A DNA stretch of 64,000 nucleotides, from NCBI GenBank assembly GCA_015680685.1, contig MNCI01016273.1:1852273-1916272 (forward strand). The letters are read 5' to 3'. Both the position numbers and the translations under genes were made by a program. The notes beneath the pieces were generated by a model. It was not told the origin of the DNA. It saw nothing but the letters and a program-made list of their open reading frames with translations, and did not search any database. How positions within the stretch are numbered: the stretch's first letter is position 1; each line of letters begins with the position of its first letter. Of this stretch, positions 46,048 to 58,200 are shown one piece after another. The DNA is from Gnetum montanum (lineage: Eukaryota > Streptophyta > Gnetopsida > Gnetales > Gnetaceae).

Positions 46048-47345
46048 TGTTGGTGACCGTTTGGGATGCGACCGCCAACGAGTGTCCTCGAACAAGATTT
46101 AGGTGCTTGCTAGTCTCTAGCAACACCAAGGCCCAGATACCTCCAAATAGACTCAATAGTTTATGCGAGTATGTGTGTGTGCTGTTGCAGTGTGCGGTTG
46201 TGAAATATGAAATGATTGCCTTATGTGTAAACTACAAATGACTTATCTTAAAGAGATTCCGCCAACTTTGCCAAGTACTATGAGTTGTTGAGAGTTCCTA
46301 TTTTGTTCAATTGCCTAGTCTACGCAGTCCTTATAATACCTACTTGTAAGAAATAAAATTTTGCAAAAACATTTGAGCACAACTCCACGAATCTACTTCT
46401 AATTTTCCCCAGAGAAAGAGATAGTTCTACAAGAAAACTAGAAATAGAGCAAGATTCGATGGAAGTAGACAGAAAAGAAAGCAGATTTGTGTAGACCTCA
46501 AATGTTTAAACAAGGTAAAATGACACGAGTAAACACTTCACAATAAAGCTATTCCAAATTCAATATCTACGAATTGTTCAAACTTCCAAGGCTCCAATAA
46601 ACCATTGCTTCAACACAGTCCTACTATGATACCAAAAAATTGCCACGTAAACTATCATGTACGAGACTCCATTTTGGCTAGATAATAGATGTCAACAATT
46701 GCATTAAATAGAACCTTCAAAAGACTTGACAATTTCTAATTGAAATACCAAGGAGATTCACTTTAAAGATAAAAAGCAGTTATTCTGGTCTCATCAAAAT
46801 ACCAAATATTTTCTGAATCCTCTTGACTATTGAATCGTTCAATGGCATGACTACAAGCAGAGGCTCTCTTACAACAATCCAAATAGAAATTATTATATGT
46901 TGTACAATAATCAAATTTACTACTAAAATGCTCTTAATGCTTTCAAACACAAGTGCTTCTATGGCAAAATTTTAACAGAAATTTTCTATCGGGCAACAAG
47001 AACAATAAGAGCAATCTAAAAATCCCAAAATTACTTACCAAGGATGATACTATCTAAACTGCTAGCTAAACAATTTAAACAAAATAAAAAATAAAAAACA
47101 TAACTCATAGGACCATGACAAAGAGGCTGAAATATTTTCTTTAGCAAGTCATCTTACAAGCAATCTTTCACACTTTCTTCTTTACAAATGCTCTTCTCCC
47201 AAGACTCAAAGTGTGTCTCCAAGTGAGAGCCCAAGTGCTAGCTAGTAACCTTCCAAAGTATGATGTCAATGTCTTCTCGAAAGTGTTATATTGTCCTCCC
47301 CCCTTCTTACCCCTCAAGCCTTTTTATAAGGTTCAAAAGATAGGT
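46048..47345 (-). other. Conserved 3' module of D2 (R-U5-like)
   Basis: Aligns with 4735-6011 of D1. It has no coding potential. It runs from the TATA box CTTATAAAAAGG (minus strand, near 47340) to the unit's CAACA end. At 46624-46634 the minus strand reads TGGTATCATAG, close to the initiator-Met primer-binding site TGGTATCAGAG. This raises the possibility that an ancestral LTR ended just before it. Confidence 0.75.
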
Positions 47346-48249
47346 AGGTAAGTTACAAAATATCTTGGGTGGTTATAACCACCATAGAGATAAAAAAGCT
47401 ACGGGTGACAAGTGTCCTATTTAGTTGCCAAATTTCTTCATTTAGTTTCCAAGTGTCTTCATTTAATTGCCAAGTGGTCACCATGGAGATAAAAGGGTTG
47501 TAGTTGACAAGTTTCCCATGCAATTGACAAGTGGCCCTTCAGTCGCCAAGTGGTCACCATGGAGATAAAAAGGTTATAGTTGACAAGTGGCCTTGGTGGT
47601 GGTTATAACCACCATTTCAATTGACAAGTGTTCAATTCACATGGGACTTTGAACAATTGTTGCACAAATTCCCTTTTTAAATCATAAAATATTTAATTGT
47701 TATTTACATCATAGTAGTAACTATCATAGGAAGTTACAACTTCCATATGAATAAAAGGGATAATAGTAAAATGTCTCTTTGTCCCTAAATAATAGGTGTT
47801 TGTTGTTTTTCTAAAAAAAAATCTCATTATCACTGAAAATTATACCACTTGCTAACGTCCAACAACTAAAGTAGAGAAGGAAAGAGGTCCAACAAATGAT
47901 GTAGGTGTGGCATGCCCTTGGAATTAACAAATTTGCAGCAGCAACAAAGCTCACATGAGGATGTTCATGACTCGTTAGTTGTAGGAGTGGAGCTAGTGGG
48001 GACCACAGGAGATGACAGTGGTATCGTTAGGGCTTGATGCAGGCAATGAATTTTAATCACTTGAAGCATTGTTCTATGTTCATATTTCTCTCGTGAGAAC
48101 CTGCATTCATTTTTTTTTCTTGTGTTGGGCAAGGCCAAGCAACATGTGGTTGAGTGCATCAGGTGCAGAGGAGAAGGGACTCTGATCAGAAGCCAAGCTC
48201 AAATTGCGATGCTTGATACGTTGATGCTCATTCATCATAAATTTGTCCA
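47346..48249 (-). other. D2 variable region upstream of the TATA box
   Basis: Not shared with D1 beyond weak similarity close to the TATA box. It contains two or three diverged copies of a GTGGTCACCATGGAGATAAAA word at about 47390-47580 and a small open stretch on the minus strand (48159-47965, containing TTCCLALPNTRKKNECRFSR) that I cannot identify. It may be promoter sequence plus a further captured fragment. Confidence 0.4.
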
Positions 48250-48602
48250 TCAAGAATTGCAGAGAATTTTTCTGCACTCTCAAATTTCAACGTTCTCGGG
48301 GTCACTGGGGAAGCACGCTAGGGAATGGGTGGCAAAAAACATAACGATGGGGGGCGGTCACAGAGGCGACATTGCACAATAGCAATAACGACATCCCAGG
48401 CCTCACTGGAAACCTCGGCATCATCAGGGAGGCGTAGCAGAATTTTTGATGGAAATAAGCAGGCATTGAATCTAACGGCCTTGCTGGCCGTGTCTGTGCA
48501 AAAGAGAAGAACACCGAAGAATTCCTCCAAGAACGCATTGCACTCGTCATTCACATCACCACAGTCCTCTTTTCCTATTAATCTGATTGTGAGGCTGCTC
48601 AA
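48250..48602 (-). pseudogene. Captured condensin CAP-G-like gene fragment
   Basis: The minus-strand frame from 48602 contains CNAFLEEFFGVLL, SKAVRFNACLF and ILLRLPDDAEVSSEAWDVVI, which resembles a HEAT-repeat stretch of plant condensin complex subunit 3 (CAP-G), a nuclear chromosome-compaction protein. A frameshift at a run of C/G near 48350 leads into FFATHSLACFPSDPENVEI then ECRKILCNS, colinear with the same family. About 110 residues of a roughly 1000-residue protein are present. No intron interrupts it. GC content is visibly higher than in the flanks. It directly follows the oxidoreductase fragment, so two unrelated host genes are joined. Confidence 0.68.
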
Positions 48603-48639
48603 TAGCCGTCGTCATTGACAAGAACTATATCCTCCACAT

Positions 48640-49584
48640 CGGATCTACTTCTGGTCACGTATAAAATTCAGGAAAACCATTGTCTCACTTGCTTCTTTGT
48701 ATTCATCATGCAGAGCATTCAAATCAAAGAATGTCCAACCAGTGGAATCATCAAAACCAAAGCAAGCGTTACTTGGCTTTGCAATGTTCACCTTCTTGTC
48801 AAGCCATAGTCTTACAGCAAGCACATCAACTGCCCCCAAATTTAGGACATTAACAAATTCCTCCCTTTGTTGCAAAACTGGGCTGTTTTGAATGATTCAT
48901 TTCAATGTTGTAATACCAACAGCCAGTACAATAGCTTCAGCTAAGAAATTCTCTGTTCTACAAACTACTGTTGATATATTTCCATTGGTTTCATCAATTA
49001 CAAAGTCAGTTACTCTTTTATTGGATAGAAAATGACACCCTTTTGTCTTTAGGAGATGAACCCAAGGTCTGAAAATTTTCTCATGAACCGTTCCACAACA
49101 CCAAAGAACATCAAAATCTTACTGATGCTCAACAATGAAGTAGTAAAACATTCCCAACGTTGCAGATGCGCTGCATTGCTCCCTTGGAGAAAATAGTCCA
49201 ACAAGAAGCATTCGGTTCAAAGCATCCTCGTAAACCCTCTTAGAGCAACCAAACTGCTTGAACAATTCCCTTGCAGTTAACTTATCATACTTTTTCCAAG
49301 CACTGTCACTGTTATCAAAATTAATCACTGGATACATCAACATCCATCAATGGAAGTGAAGTCAAACAATCTTGTAAGGGTAGACGTTTGAACTGTGGAT
49401 AGACAAATGAGCCCAGAGGACTGGGCAAATGAGCAAGATGTTGAAATATTGGTGATTCAACCTCAAGTCCATTAGGTGCATACTGAGCTGAATGAGACCA
49501 ATTAGTAAAAGGCTGTAAGCCTAGTTCTTGTGTGAGAGAAAATATATTACAGTATGGATACCAGAAACCATGAATCCCAACCTG
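48640..49584 (-). pseudogene. Captured FAD oxidoreductase gene fragment
   Basis: The minus strand from 49584 encodes part of a plant flavin-containing amine-oxidase/carotene-desaturase-like oxidoreductase, probably a chloroplast protein. Landmarks: GIHGFWYPYCNIFSLTQELG, FTNWSHSAQYAPNGLEVESP, PQFKRLPLQDCLTSLPLMD (frame changes near 49330), KKYDKLTARELFKQFGCSKR, GLFSPREQCSASATLGMFYY, KGCHFLSNKRVTDFVIDETN, EAIVLAVGITTLK, RLWLDKKVNIAKPSNACFGF and GWTFFDLNALHDEY. About 300 residues from the middle to the C-terminal part are colinear without introns; the N-terminal FAD-binding GXGXXG motif is absent. Stops near 49118 and 48888 and at least one frameshift make it non-functional. It starts right at the element end. 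Confidence 0.8.
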
Positions 49585-49613
49585 TTTCATGAAATGGCCA
49601 AAATGTGCCAACA

Positions 49614-51180
49614 CGTATCAATACTATTTTAGCTAGAGTGTAGAAATATTGTAAGTTATATAACCCTTAAATCAATTGGCAAAAATTTTCTATTTATTGT
49701 AATGGAAATACTGATAAGTGGATTACTTTCAAGCCTTGGAAAATCTTGAGAAAAGATTTTATCTCTAAACATTTAGGAAACCCTTTTTATTTTAAGCCTA
49801 ATCTTGCTATTATATGGACTTATGTGATTAATAAAACTGAAAATAAGCTTAATAATTTGAAAGGAAAAAAGGCTCACCCTTGCTAGGAAGATTTTAGTTA
49901 TTAAGTAAATGTTTCAATCAATTCATGTTTATTACTCCATTTTTTGGCTCATTCTAAAACTTATTATGAGAGAACTAATCATATTATTCATCAATTTCTT
50001 CGTTCTTCTAAACAACATAAAAAATATTTTCCTAAATTTTACATTTGCATTAGTAGTAGGAAAGATAGAAGACTTGGCCTCATCAATTATTATAAATAGC
50101 TTATTTTTCTTTTAGAAAAATGGATTTTAAAGTACATTAATAGAGATAATGTTTAGATGTTGATTTTAAGAAATAGACTTATGCAAGAAAAACCTAGAAA
50201 TGATAATAGTTGGTCTTCTAATAACTTTCTTCATTATCTTCTTTTTCCTCAGGCCATTTCTATTCCTAGTTCTCTAGTTCTCAAACACTTTTGAAAGATA
50301 TGGTACAAGCTTAGTAAATATTGGAATTATAATCATATTATAGTTTAAAAAGATATGCTTAAACAAATTAGCCAATGGTGGTTTTCTTCTAATGAAGGAT
50401 CTTCAACAAATTATCTACCACTTAAAGTAGATTTGGTATCATTGTAGTTTCTTATCAACATATGCATGATAGATGAATTACTTGGAATGAAGTCCCTACT
50501 CTCTATGGTTTGGATAAAAAGAAAAAAAAAGAATTTTAAAAAATCAATTTCTAATCTTGAGATTTCATTTAAAGTTAATAATAATTTGCATTAGTCTTTT
50601 CTAGATAGTTTTTGAAAGGATGGTAGATGTGTTTTTTCTTTTAATTTAAAATTTGCTTATGAGATTATTACAAAGAATGATTTTATTCATAAAAAATTTA
50701 ATAAGGCCTTAAAAATGTAATTATCATTTCATTTTTGGATGAGGAAAATAAAAGATATTTGGTAAGGTTCTACATTTTCTAAAGTTTATAATTTTTTATG
50801 ATATCTTATTTATCAATATCTTCTTATCGACACTATTCTAAAACATATGGGAAATGTTTCTTCTTATTGTCTTGCTAAAAATATTTCAATGTCTTGCAAA
50901 GAAGTGAGGACTTATTTTTTTCATAGTTATTTGAGTGTTTTGTTGCTCAACATTCTTGGAAATGGACATCTAGAATTTATAATAAGTTTTAATCAAGCAT
51001 TGATGAAATCATTCTTGGTGATCAACTATCTTGGTCTACTTAATTTCTTTATATTTAGAATTACATTCAACCACTTATTTTCTAATCTATTTAAAAGCTT
51101 CAGTCTAAAGTTAATTTCTAGTAGCAAGAGTGTAACTATGACCTTTCTTCCAAGTGCCAAATACTAGACATTCAAAGATG
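49614..51180 (+). pseudogene. LINE ORF2 copy b, part 3 (C-terminal region)
   Basis: Resumes the LINE after D2: INTILARV near 49619, INWQKFSIYCNGNTDKW near 49673-49725, then the post-RT region (ISSRKDRRLGLINYYK near 50050-50100) and, near 50840-50935, a zf-RVT-like segment: LKHMGNVSSYCLAKNISMSCKEV followed by TYFFHSY. The Cys and His spacing suits the zinc-binding part of L1 ORF2. Frames are broken many times. The end near 51180 is approximate. Confidence 0.75.
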
Positions 51181-51989
51181 TTGCTTTTCAATGATAACTA
51201 CAAGAAAAAAAGTTCTTACTAAAAGATTTTCTATTAATTTATTTTTTACAGTATTAAATTTTTTTTAGAGGATCAACAATGATAAGCTTTAAGATTTTGT
51301 TGTTATTTATTAATTATCTCTAATTTATGTATTCTGTTTATAGAGACATTTTTCTCCTTCTCTTTACAAGAACTCATTTAATAAGAATTGAAAACCCAAG
51401 AGGGAACTTCTGAATAAAGGTAAGGCCTAATCCTTTTCCTACCCTAAAGGGGAGGTTTTTTAAGATTATTTTTAAAGATAAAAACCTAAAAATAAATCTC
51501 CAAAATCATTTGACTTTTTCTTTAAACTCTCTCTTTGATAATATTATGTACCTTGATTTTGTTTTATATTATTATTTATTCTTTTGAGATCCAACATCCC
51601 TCCTCCTCAATTATCATTAAAACACCAATCACAACCAAGATACACAAGCACAGAGTATAAGCTTTTTAATCAACACATAAGAGGTTTAATTTGTAAGACA
51701 TGCTACCTAAGGAAAAAATGGATTCTAGAACCACTGTGTTACAAAGTTATATATGGAGGGGGCATTAGAACCCAAAGGTAAATATATTTAATAAATCAAA
51801 TTCAAAATACAAAAGTAGATAAGTAGAGTAGAAACTCTAAAAATAACAAAAGAAAAGGCCTAATGTTTTTTGGATGTCTTTTTAAGTTTCATCCTTACAA
51901 CCAATCTTGAAAAAACTTCCCTTTGGGATAGCAAAAGGATTAGACCTTGCCCTCACTCAAAAGCACAAAAATTAGTTTTTAGTTCCTAC
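51181..51989. other. Probable LINE 3' ends, no gene
   Basis: AT-rich. The tract near 51365-51470 (AACCCAAGAGGGAACTTCTG, CCTTTTCCTACCCTAAAGGG) and the tract near 51900-51990 (ACTTCCCTTTGGGATAGC, TTAGACCTTGCCCTCACTCA) look like inverted versions of one another. This fits the 3' tails of two LINEs in opposite orientation. I see no coding frame of note. Confidence 0.45.
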
Positions 51990-52990
51990 TAAGGACTTTC
52001 TATTAATAAAAAATAAAACTATAGAGAGAAACATTTAGGAATTCAACTGAAGCATTAGATGTTCAATGATGTCAACTTAAATAGAGAAAGGGAGAAAATT
52101 AGCAAGAGAAACTCTGTAAGAAAATACATTATATTGAAACTTCTAGATGGCATAAAAAATAAATGGATGAAAGCAATGTCAACTCTGAATTAGAAATACT
52201 TGAAGTTAAGGAGTGTTACTAAATAAAGCCTCATCTAATCCTAGTTAAAAACCATGTAAATATCTACTGCACTATGTTCAAGAACTATGAGTAAGGGGAC
52301 AAGTAAAAAAAACAATGGATGAATGTATCTTCCATGTTGCATATAGGACATATTAGGTCATCAACACTCAAATTAGAGTGTTGAGTACCAATAGGTGAAT
52401 CTTGATGAATCAAGTACCACAAAAATCATCTAATTTTTGGCATAGTAGCATTCCATATCTCCTAAATTTGCTGCTTTATCTATTCAAAGATAATTGAATT
52501 TTGGCCAAATATTAGTATTGGAAGTAATAATAGTATATACAATCTTGAGTTTATATGGAAAATCATGATGAAAATTAATCTAAGAAAAATGAAGAAAATG
52601 ATTATGAGAATCTTGAATAGCTGAACTTCTATAAAAACTTTCCAATAGTTAAAAAATGTAGACTTTTTAGAATTGTTAATTCCATAGAGACTTTGACACT
52701 CAAACCAAGTAATTTAGCAACTATGTATGCAAAAAGATAAAAGGAAGGAAATGTTCTAAGGAAAAGGGAATGCCTAACAATTTAAAAACATTTTAATCTT
52801 CTAAGAAATGTCAATATTTAGACAAAGCCCATTCTTTAACCTCCTTATTGAAAAATATAGAAGATTTAGGCCAATTAATTTGAGAGTCAAAAATATTTGT
52901 GTTATTGCAATGAACAAAGCTAGTTCTTAATTTTTTCTTTACTGTTTCTCTGCTTAGTGTAGAATTTTTAGCTTTATTTGTGCACTTTCA
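51990..52990 (-). pseudogene. Minus-strand LINE ORF2 fragment (copy c)
   Basis: On the minus strand 52890-52780 reads INWPKSSIFFNKEVKEWALS, aligned with the post-RT INWQKFSIYCNG segment of copy b. Further on LGIPFPLEHF follows. Near 52440-52290 is FLWYLIHQDSP, then ICPICNMEDTFIHCFF, a recognisable zf-RVT zinc-binding motif with three Cys/His ligands kept. Stops break the frame throughout. Confidence 0.72.
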
Positions 52991-55900
52991 TTCTTTCCTT
53001 TCTTGTCACTTTCTATTCTTTCTTTCATAATATCTTTTTGTAATCTTTAAAAAAGAGCTTATTACAAAGTTATATATGAAATATAGTTGTACACAACTAA
53101 AGAAAATCTCAACATGTAAACAAGCTTGATAAAATAAATTAATTAAGCCATTAATAAAAATGACATGCACATCTATAGTAGTTAGAGACAAATATATTTA
53201 AACAATGTTGGTCTATCTTATATAGAAAATTACAACCAAATAATTATAGTGTTTATAATAAAAGAATTATGTAAACATTCACATCCAACTATGAGATCAA
53301 GAGTCCAAAACAAAACAACCATACAATGAAGTAACCAACAAGGGTGACATAAATTAATAGTTAAAATAATAATTAGGATAAAAAAATTAGAAAACACCTA
53401 ATGAAATAATCAAAGTTACATGATACAACAAGTCAAAGTTGAAGATCTTACAAGATTACATAAAATATAAATAGGTCATAAGGAAAGTAATCATAGCTAT
53501 ATAAAACTTAACAAACTAGGATGGTAAATACTTGAACATAAAAATAATGAATTTAGCATTTACAAGATCAAGGGTTTAAATATAGGCAAGGCTAAACATA
53601 CCAATAAAAAGGTTAAATGGGTAACTAGATCAAGGATGTGACATTTTATATTCTTAGTATTTATTCCACAAGTCATATCTACATAATAGTTAATTACAAC
53701 CCCTACTAGTTGTGGTATTCAAATTTTTAGTTTTTTTACTTTACTATGTGTAACACTAAAGAATTTTCTAAGGGTATAATCAAATAAGGAACTTGAAACC
53801 AAGATTTTCTTACATGTGGATGATTTTAACTGATTTTTCCCTTCAATTTCTTTACCTTTTTAGTTTCTTAGAATCACCAGTCTTGAGTTCAATTACTTAG
53901 TTTGATATACCTTTTCTCCACCTTATATTCCCTATCTTAAATAAGATAATGAATGGAAACATTAGAATAAATCTTTAATTATTTTATTTTGCTAATGCTT
54001 TCATGTGCTATGTGCTAGTTAGATTATATTTATTTATGCATTTACATTATTCTAGCATGTGCATATTTCATTTTTTCTTCCTAGCATGATTGCATTTTAT
54101 TTTCAAACATTATCATATCATGATATTTCTATTTTCATGTTATACAGTAATGCATTTGTTTTCATTTGAAGTAGATCTCAAATCAAATACTTGGTGTGAT
54201 GGCTACCCCTTTAATGTGTTCTTGCTTGGGTTTGAACTTGAAACCACTCATAAATAATTAGATATGCCATGTTTTATTTTTTTTCTAATTAACATGTTAA
54301 TTTATATTTTTAATTCTTAAGGTTATCTTAACCTAAAACATGATTAGATATTTTATTTATTTCTGATTTTCCTTTCTCTTTCTCCATTCCAAATCTAAAT
54401 CTCATTAAGATATACATACCTACTAAGAGTGGCTTTCATTCATCATTCATGCATCCAAGTGAAAGAATTGAAGCCTTGGAGAGCTATAAGAGAGGACCTA
54501 ATCTAAAATTTTCATGAGAGAGATTTTAGCCTACAACTTTTTAGAGAAGAGATCTAGCTAAATCTAAATTATGAAGAAAGATCCACAACCTTATGCTTCA
54601 TCAACTAATTATTTGGTAGGGATTAATGCATCTTTTGGTTTTGTTCCATGCAAGCATTAATTCTTTCTTATCTTTTCTTTGTATTATTATTCTTTTCTTA
54701 TCGTTTAGTTTGGTAGATCTAAATCTTTATGTTTATATGTTGTATGTGATCTCTCAAATTTAGGTTTTATTTCCTAACATGATCTTAAGATGAATTGAAT
54801 AAGTGGTTTTGAGTCTTTCTAGATGCAGATATGATTTTACATTCATCTTTTGGCTTGCATGTTACTATGAAATGATATCAAATTTGATTTTATGTTTTTT
54901 TTGGATAACTAATTAATTTAATTTTTAATATGTGAATCTTGAATCCCTTATTTTGATGTTTTAATCAAAAATCAACATTTTTGGGTACCTTTTATATATA
55001 CTTTCAATGGCAACTAGCATGGGAATGATGATCTTGGTGAATGACATCTTCCCCTGGTATCACAAGATGTATTGTGACTTGTTAGCCGTCTTGCAACAAA
55101 TGTCATGTCTTAATTAAGTCATGACATACTCTAGAGGTGAAAGTAATAGTAGCAAGAATGGTTTCAACTTACTTTAATAAGTATACTATGGTTCTAGCAT
55201 TAGTTCAAGCTAAAATGAAATTGACAACAAGAAATAAGGAGGAGAGGTACAAAATGAAGGTTTATGCCAACTTGATGGAATGTAATTGAAATAAATACCA
55301 ATATAACATTTAACACATTAATTCTCATGGTTTAATTTATCATGGTCTACTAATCAAGTTTTTGTTTGGGTTCCATTCCTACCGTATGTGAATGGAGATT
55401 ATCACTTTATCTAAACCTTTAGATGCAACTTTATACATGGTTTACTATTATTCTAAAATTTTAATTAATTTTATACAAATTTTTATTTTTTTTATATATA
55501 AATCTTCTTATGCAGTCTTCACTAATCTCACTTCGTAGTTGATGACTATTGTAATCTTGGCAACACACATAGTAAGCTTACAAATTTCTGATGAATACGT
55601 TGCAAGTACTTTACAAATTTTCTATAAATAAACAATGGATTATTTCATTTGATATTGGCAATTCATCTTGATCCTTCTAAAAATTTATATTGTTCTTATC
55701 CATTGACCTTACAAGAAAATTAACATCTTTTAATGTTTCTTTCTAATCTAATTTTTGGATTCATAATTGGATATTATGGAATTATAATTTGACCTCCTTA
55801 ATTTTCGATAATTTGATATTCTAGCATCATCAATATTGATTATTTTATGGTATTTTTATTTTTAATTATTCACACTTTATTTCTCTTTTGATATTTTTGA

Positions 55901-58200
55901 ATCCAAATTAATTCAAGTAATAGTGATATTTTGATTAAGTATTGCTATATAAACTAGGGTTTCACAAGTTAGCATTATAGAGGTAGTTTATTTATGAATG
56001 GAAACAGTTTTCTTAAACTATCTTTTAGAGATTCTAGCTAAAATAAGAATTCTCTCATCCTAAACTGAAGGCAGGAATACATCTATGGAAAGTAATGATT
56101 TTACCATATAAGATTTAGTACATGTAGTGATGAACATGATGAATGATAATAATGGTGGTAGTGTAAACAATTAGGGTAAGTTGTTGGAAACATTTAGGAG
56201 ACTTGGACCTATTATCTTTAAGAGAGATGGTGTTCTAATAATGATGATGAATTAGCTCATGGAGATGATGAAAGCTTTTAACACTATTAATTACATAGCT
56301 ATTGATAAGACCCAATTTACTACTTTTAATTTGAAAAGAGTAACTATTCGTTAGTAAATACCTAAGAAGAAGGTGTAATTTTTTGTGAGAAGATTTTGTG
56401 AAAAACTTCATTGGATTGTCATTTGAAGTGATGATAAGATGCTCAAGTCAAAGACCTAGATTCAAGCCTGGGTACAACCACTTAAAGAGGTTACTCTTTC
56501 ACTCATATACCAAGCCTCTTGAAATCCCACTTACCAAGATAAGTACTTTGAGTTTAGGTAATGATGATCCTTTAAGGAAAGGTATATGCCTAAGGTTTTG
56601 ATGACCAAGAAAGTATATCAATTCAACTTGTTCATTCAAGACAACATAACGGTGCATGCTTGTGATAATAAGTTCATGGATCAAGTTATGTGAGTATATG
56701 CCACAAGTACTTAATGACAATAATCTTCATAAATAAAGCATCATCAAAGGTCTTGACCTTGATATCTACATTATCATGAGTAGATGGATATAAATATCTA
56801 TGAGGAGGCTAGAGCTCCATATTGAAATGGATCTTATTAGTCAAAAAGAAAATTTTAAAAAGTAAGCCCCTTTTCAGTTTTAGCATTAGAATTAAAAAAA
56901 AAAAAGCAAAGAGGATTGGCAATCTAGAGAATCAAGTTAACATGGGTAATTAGGCTAATTTTTCTTCTCTTGTTGTGCATGTAAGTTGGATTTTATGGTG
57001 GTGGAATTTGGCTATGTCATAGCTTGATTAGACTATCAATAGATGAACATATGCTATATGATACATACATTTTCTAGATGTGAATGATAATATGTTTTAC
57101 AAAAAAAAATTCTTGTGTGCTATCATACAACCTCATGATACCTAATTCCAAATTAATATGGAATTCTTTATGATTTACCCTTACATAGTCATAATGGACT
57201 AATATCTTTCCTCTTTTCAAGTAGTGTTAAGTGCATCCAAATCCAATGTTGATTCATGAGTAAGATTAATCATGATTTTTTATACTTTCTTTCTATGTTA
57301 TGATATTTCCATGTAATGAGACATTTAGTAGTTGTTTTATGCTATTACTATCTTGATAGTTATGGGGCAAGAACATGAAATTTATTATTATTTAGACTTT
57401 AATATTCTTGATAAGGTTATTATGATATTATACTATTAATGATTCATATTTGGACAGTTATATACTCTTATAATTTTTATAGCTATTTGATTAAGCTCTC
57501 TATTTCATGTCTTAGTATGAGTTTAATGGTCACATTATACTTATATAATGCTTACATGAGATTCATTTTTATTTTAGCATGTACTTTAAACAATCATAAC
57601 TCACTCAATTTTCATGCCCATGATATGGACATTAAGTCAAAGAAAAGAAATATTTTTAACAAGCCAAATTTTAAGGTACTAGAAGGTCATACTTATATAT
57701 GAAAGTGTAGAAAAGTCAAGTAGAATAATGGAGATAAAAGCCAAAAATCAAATTTCAAGAGAAGACAAAGTTAGGATTAAAAATCAAGTGAAGACAATGT
57801 AGCATCTTTGTAAAATATGAAAAATAGCCATGTAATTTATATTTAAATTTTCTTGACATATAGAAAAAAATAGGAAATTCCATTTATTTTCCATTAATTA
57901 AAAGATTTATGGATAGAGGTAATTATATACTAATCTCAATCTCTTATGTTCCTTTAATTTCCAATCCATTTTCCATGAAAAAAGGTTCGTTCCATCATAT
58001 ACCAATATAGGCCCCTGAGTTAGCTATAAATATACTAGAAAAATATGTTGTACATGTGGTAAGGATCTACTTCAAAAAACCTTAAATTGACCTTATTTCA
58101 CACTCTTCTAAGCTTAACTAACATAGAAGATAAGAAAAAAAACTAAAATGAAAAAACTATTGATCTAGTAATCAATCTCAAAATAAGAATTACATTAATA
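52991..58200. other. AT-rich tract, no gene recognised
   Basis: Stops are dense in all frames. The longest open stretches (56398-56601 plus, 57439-57702 plus) match nothing I know. 55010-56850 has slightly better codon-like texture (e.g. AFNTINYIAIDKTQFTTFNL in the frame near 56270) and could be a very decayed retroelement gag, but I cannot support it. Confidence 0.5.

Larger units (their letters stand above)
46048..49613 (-). mobile_element. Gene-carrying LTR-like unit D2
   Basis: A 3566-bp unit with perfect target duplication CGTAT (46043-46047, 49614-49618), inserted in the LINE. On the minus strand it starts TGTTGGCACATTTTGG (at 49613) and ends CGGTCACCAACA (at 46048). It shares with D1 the first ~30 bp and the last ~1.3 kb. 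The cargo between is different: a flavin oxidoreductase fragment beginning only about 30 bp from the end, then a condensin CAP-G-like fragment, then unassigned sequence. Both fragments run in the sense direction of the TATA box near 47340. It has no transposition genes. Confidence 0.84.

Noticed and set aside
48318-48618. Overlapping frames on both strands at 48302-48618
   Set aside because: Only the minus frame 48602-48318 has recognisable homology (condensin-like); the others are shadows in GC-richer cargo.
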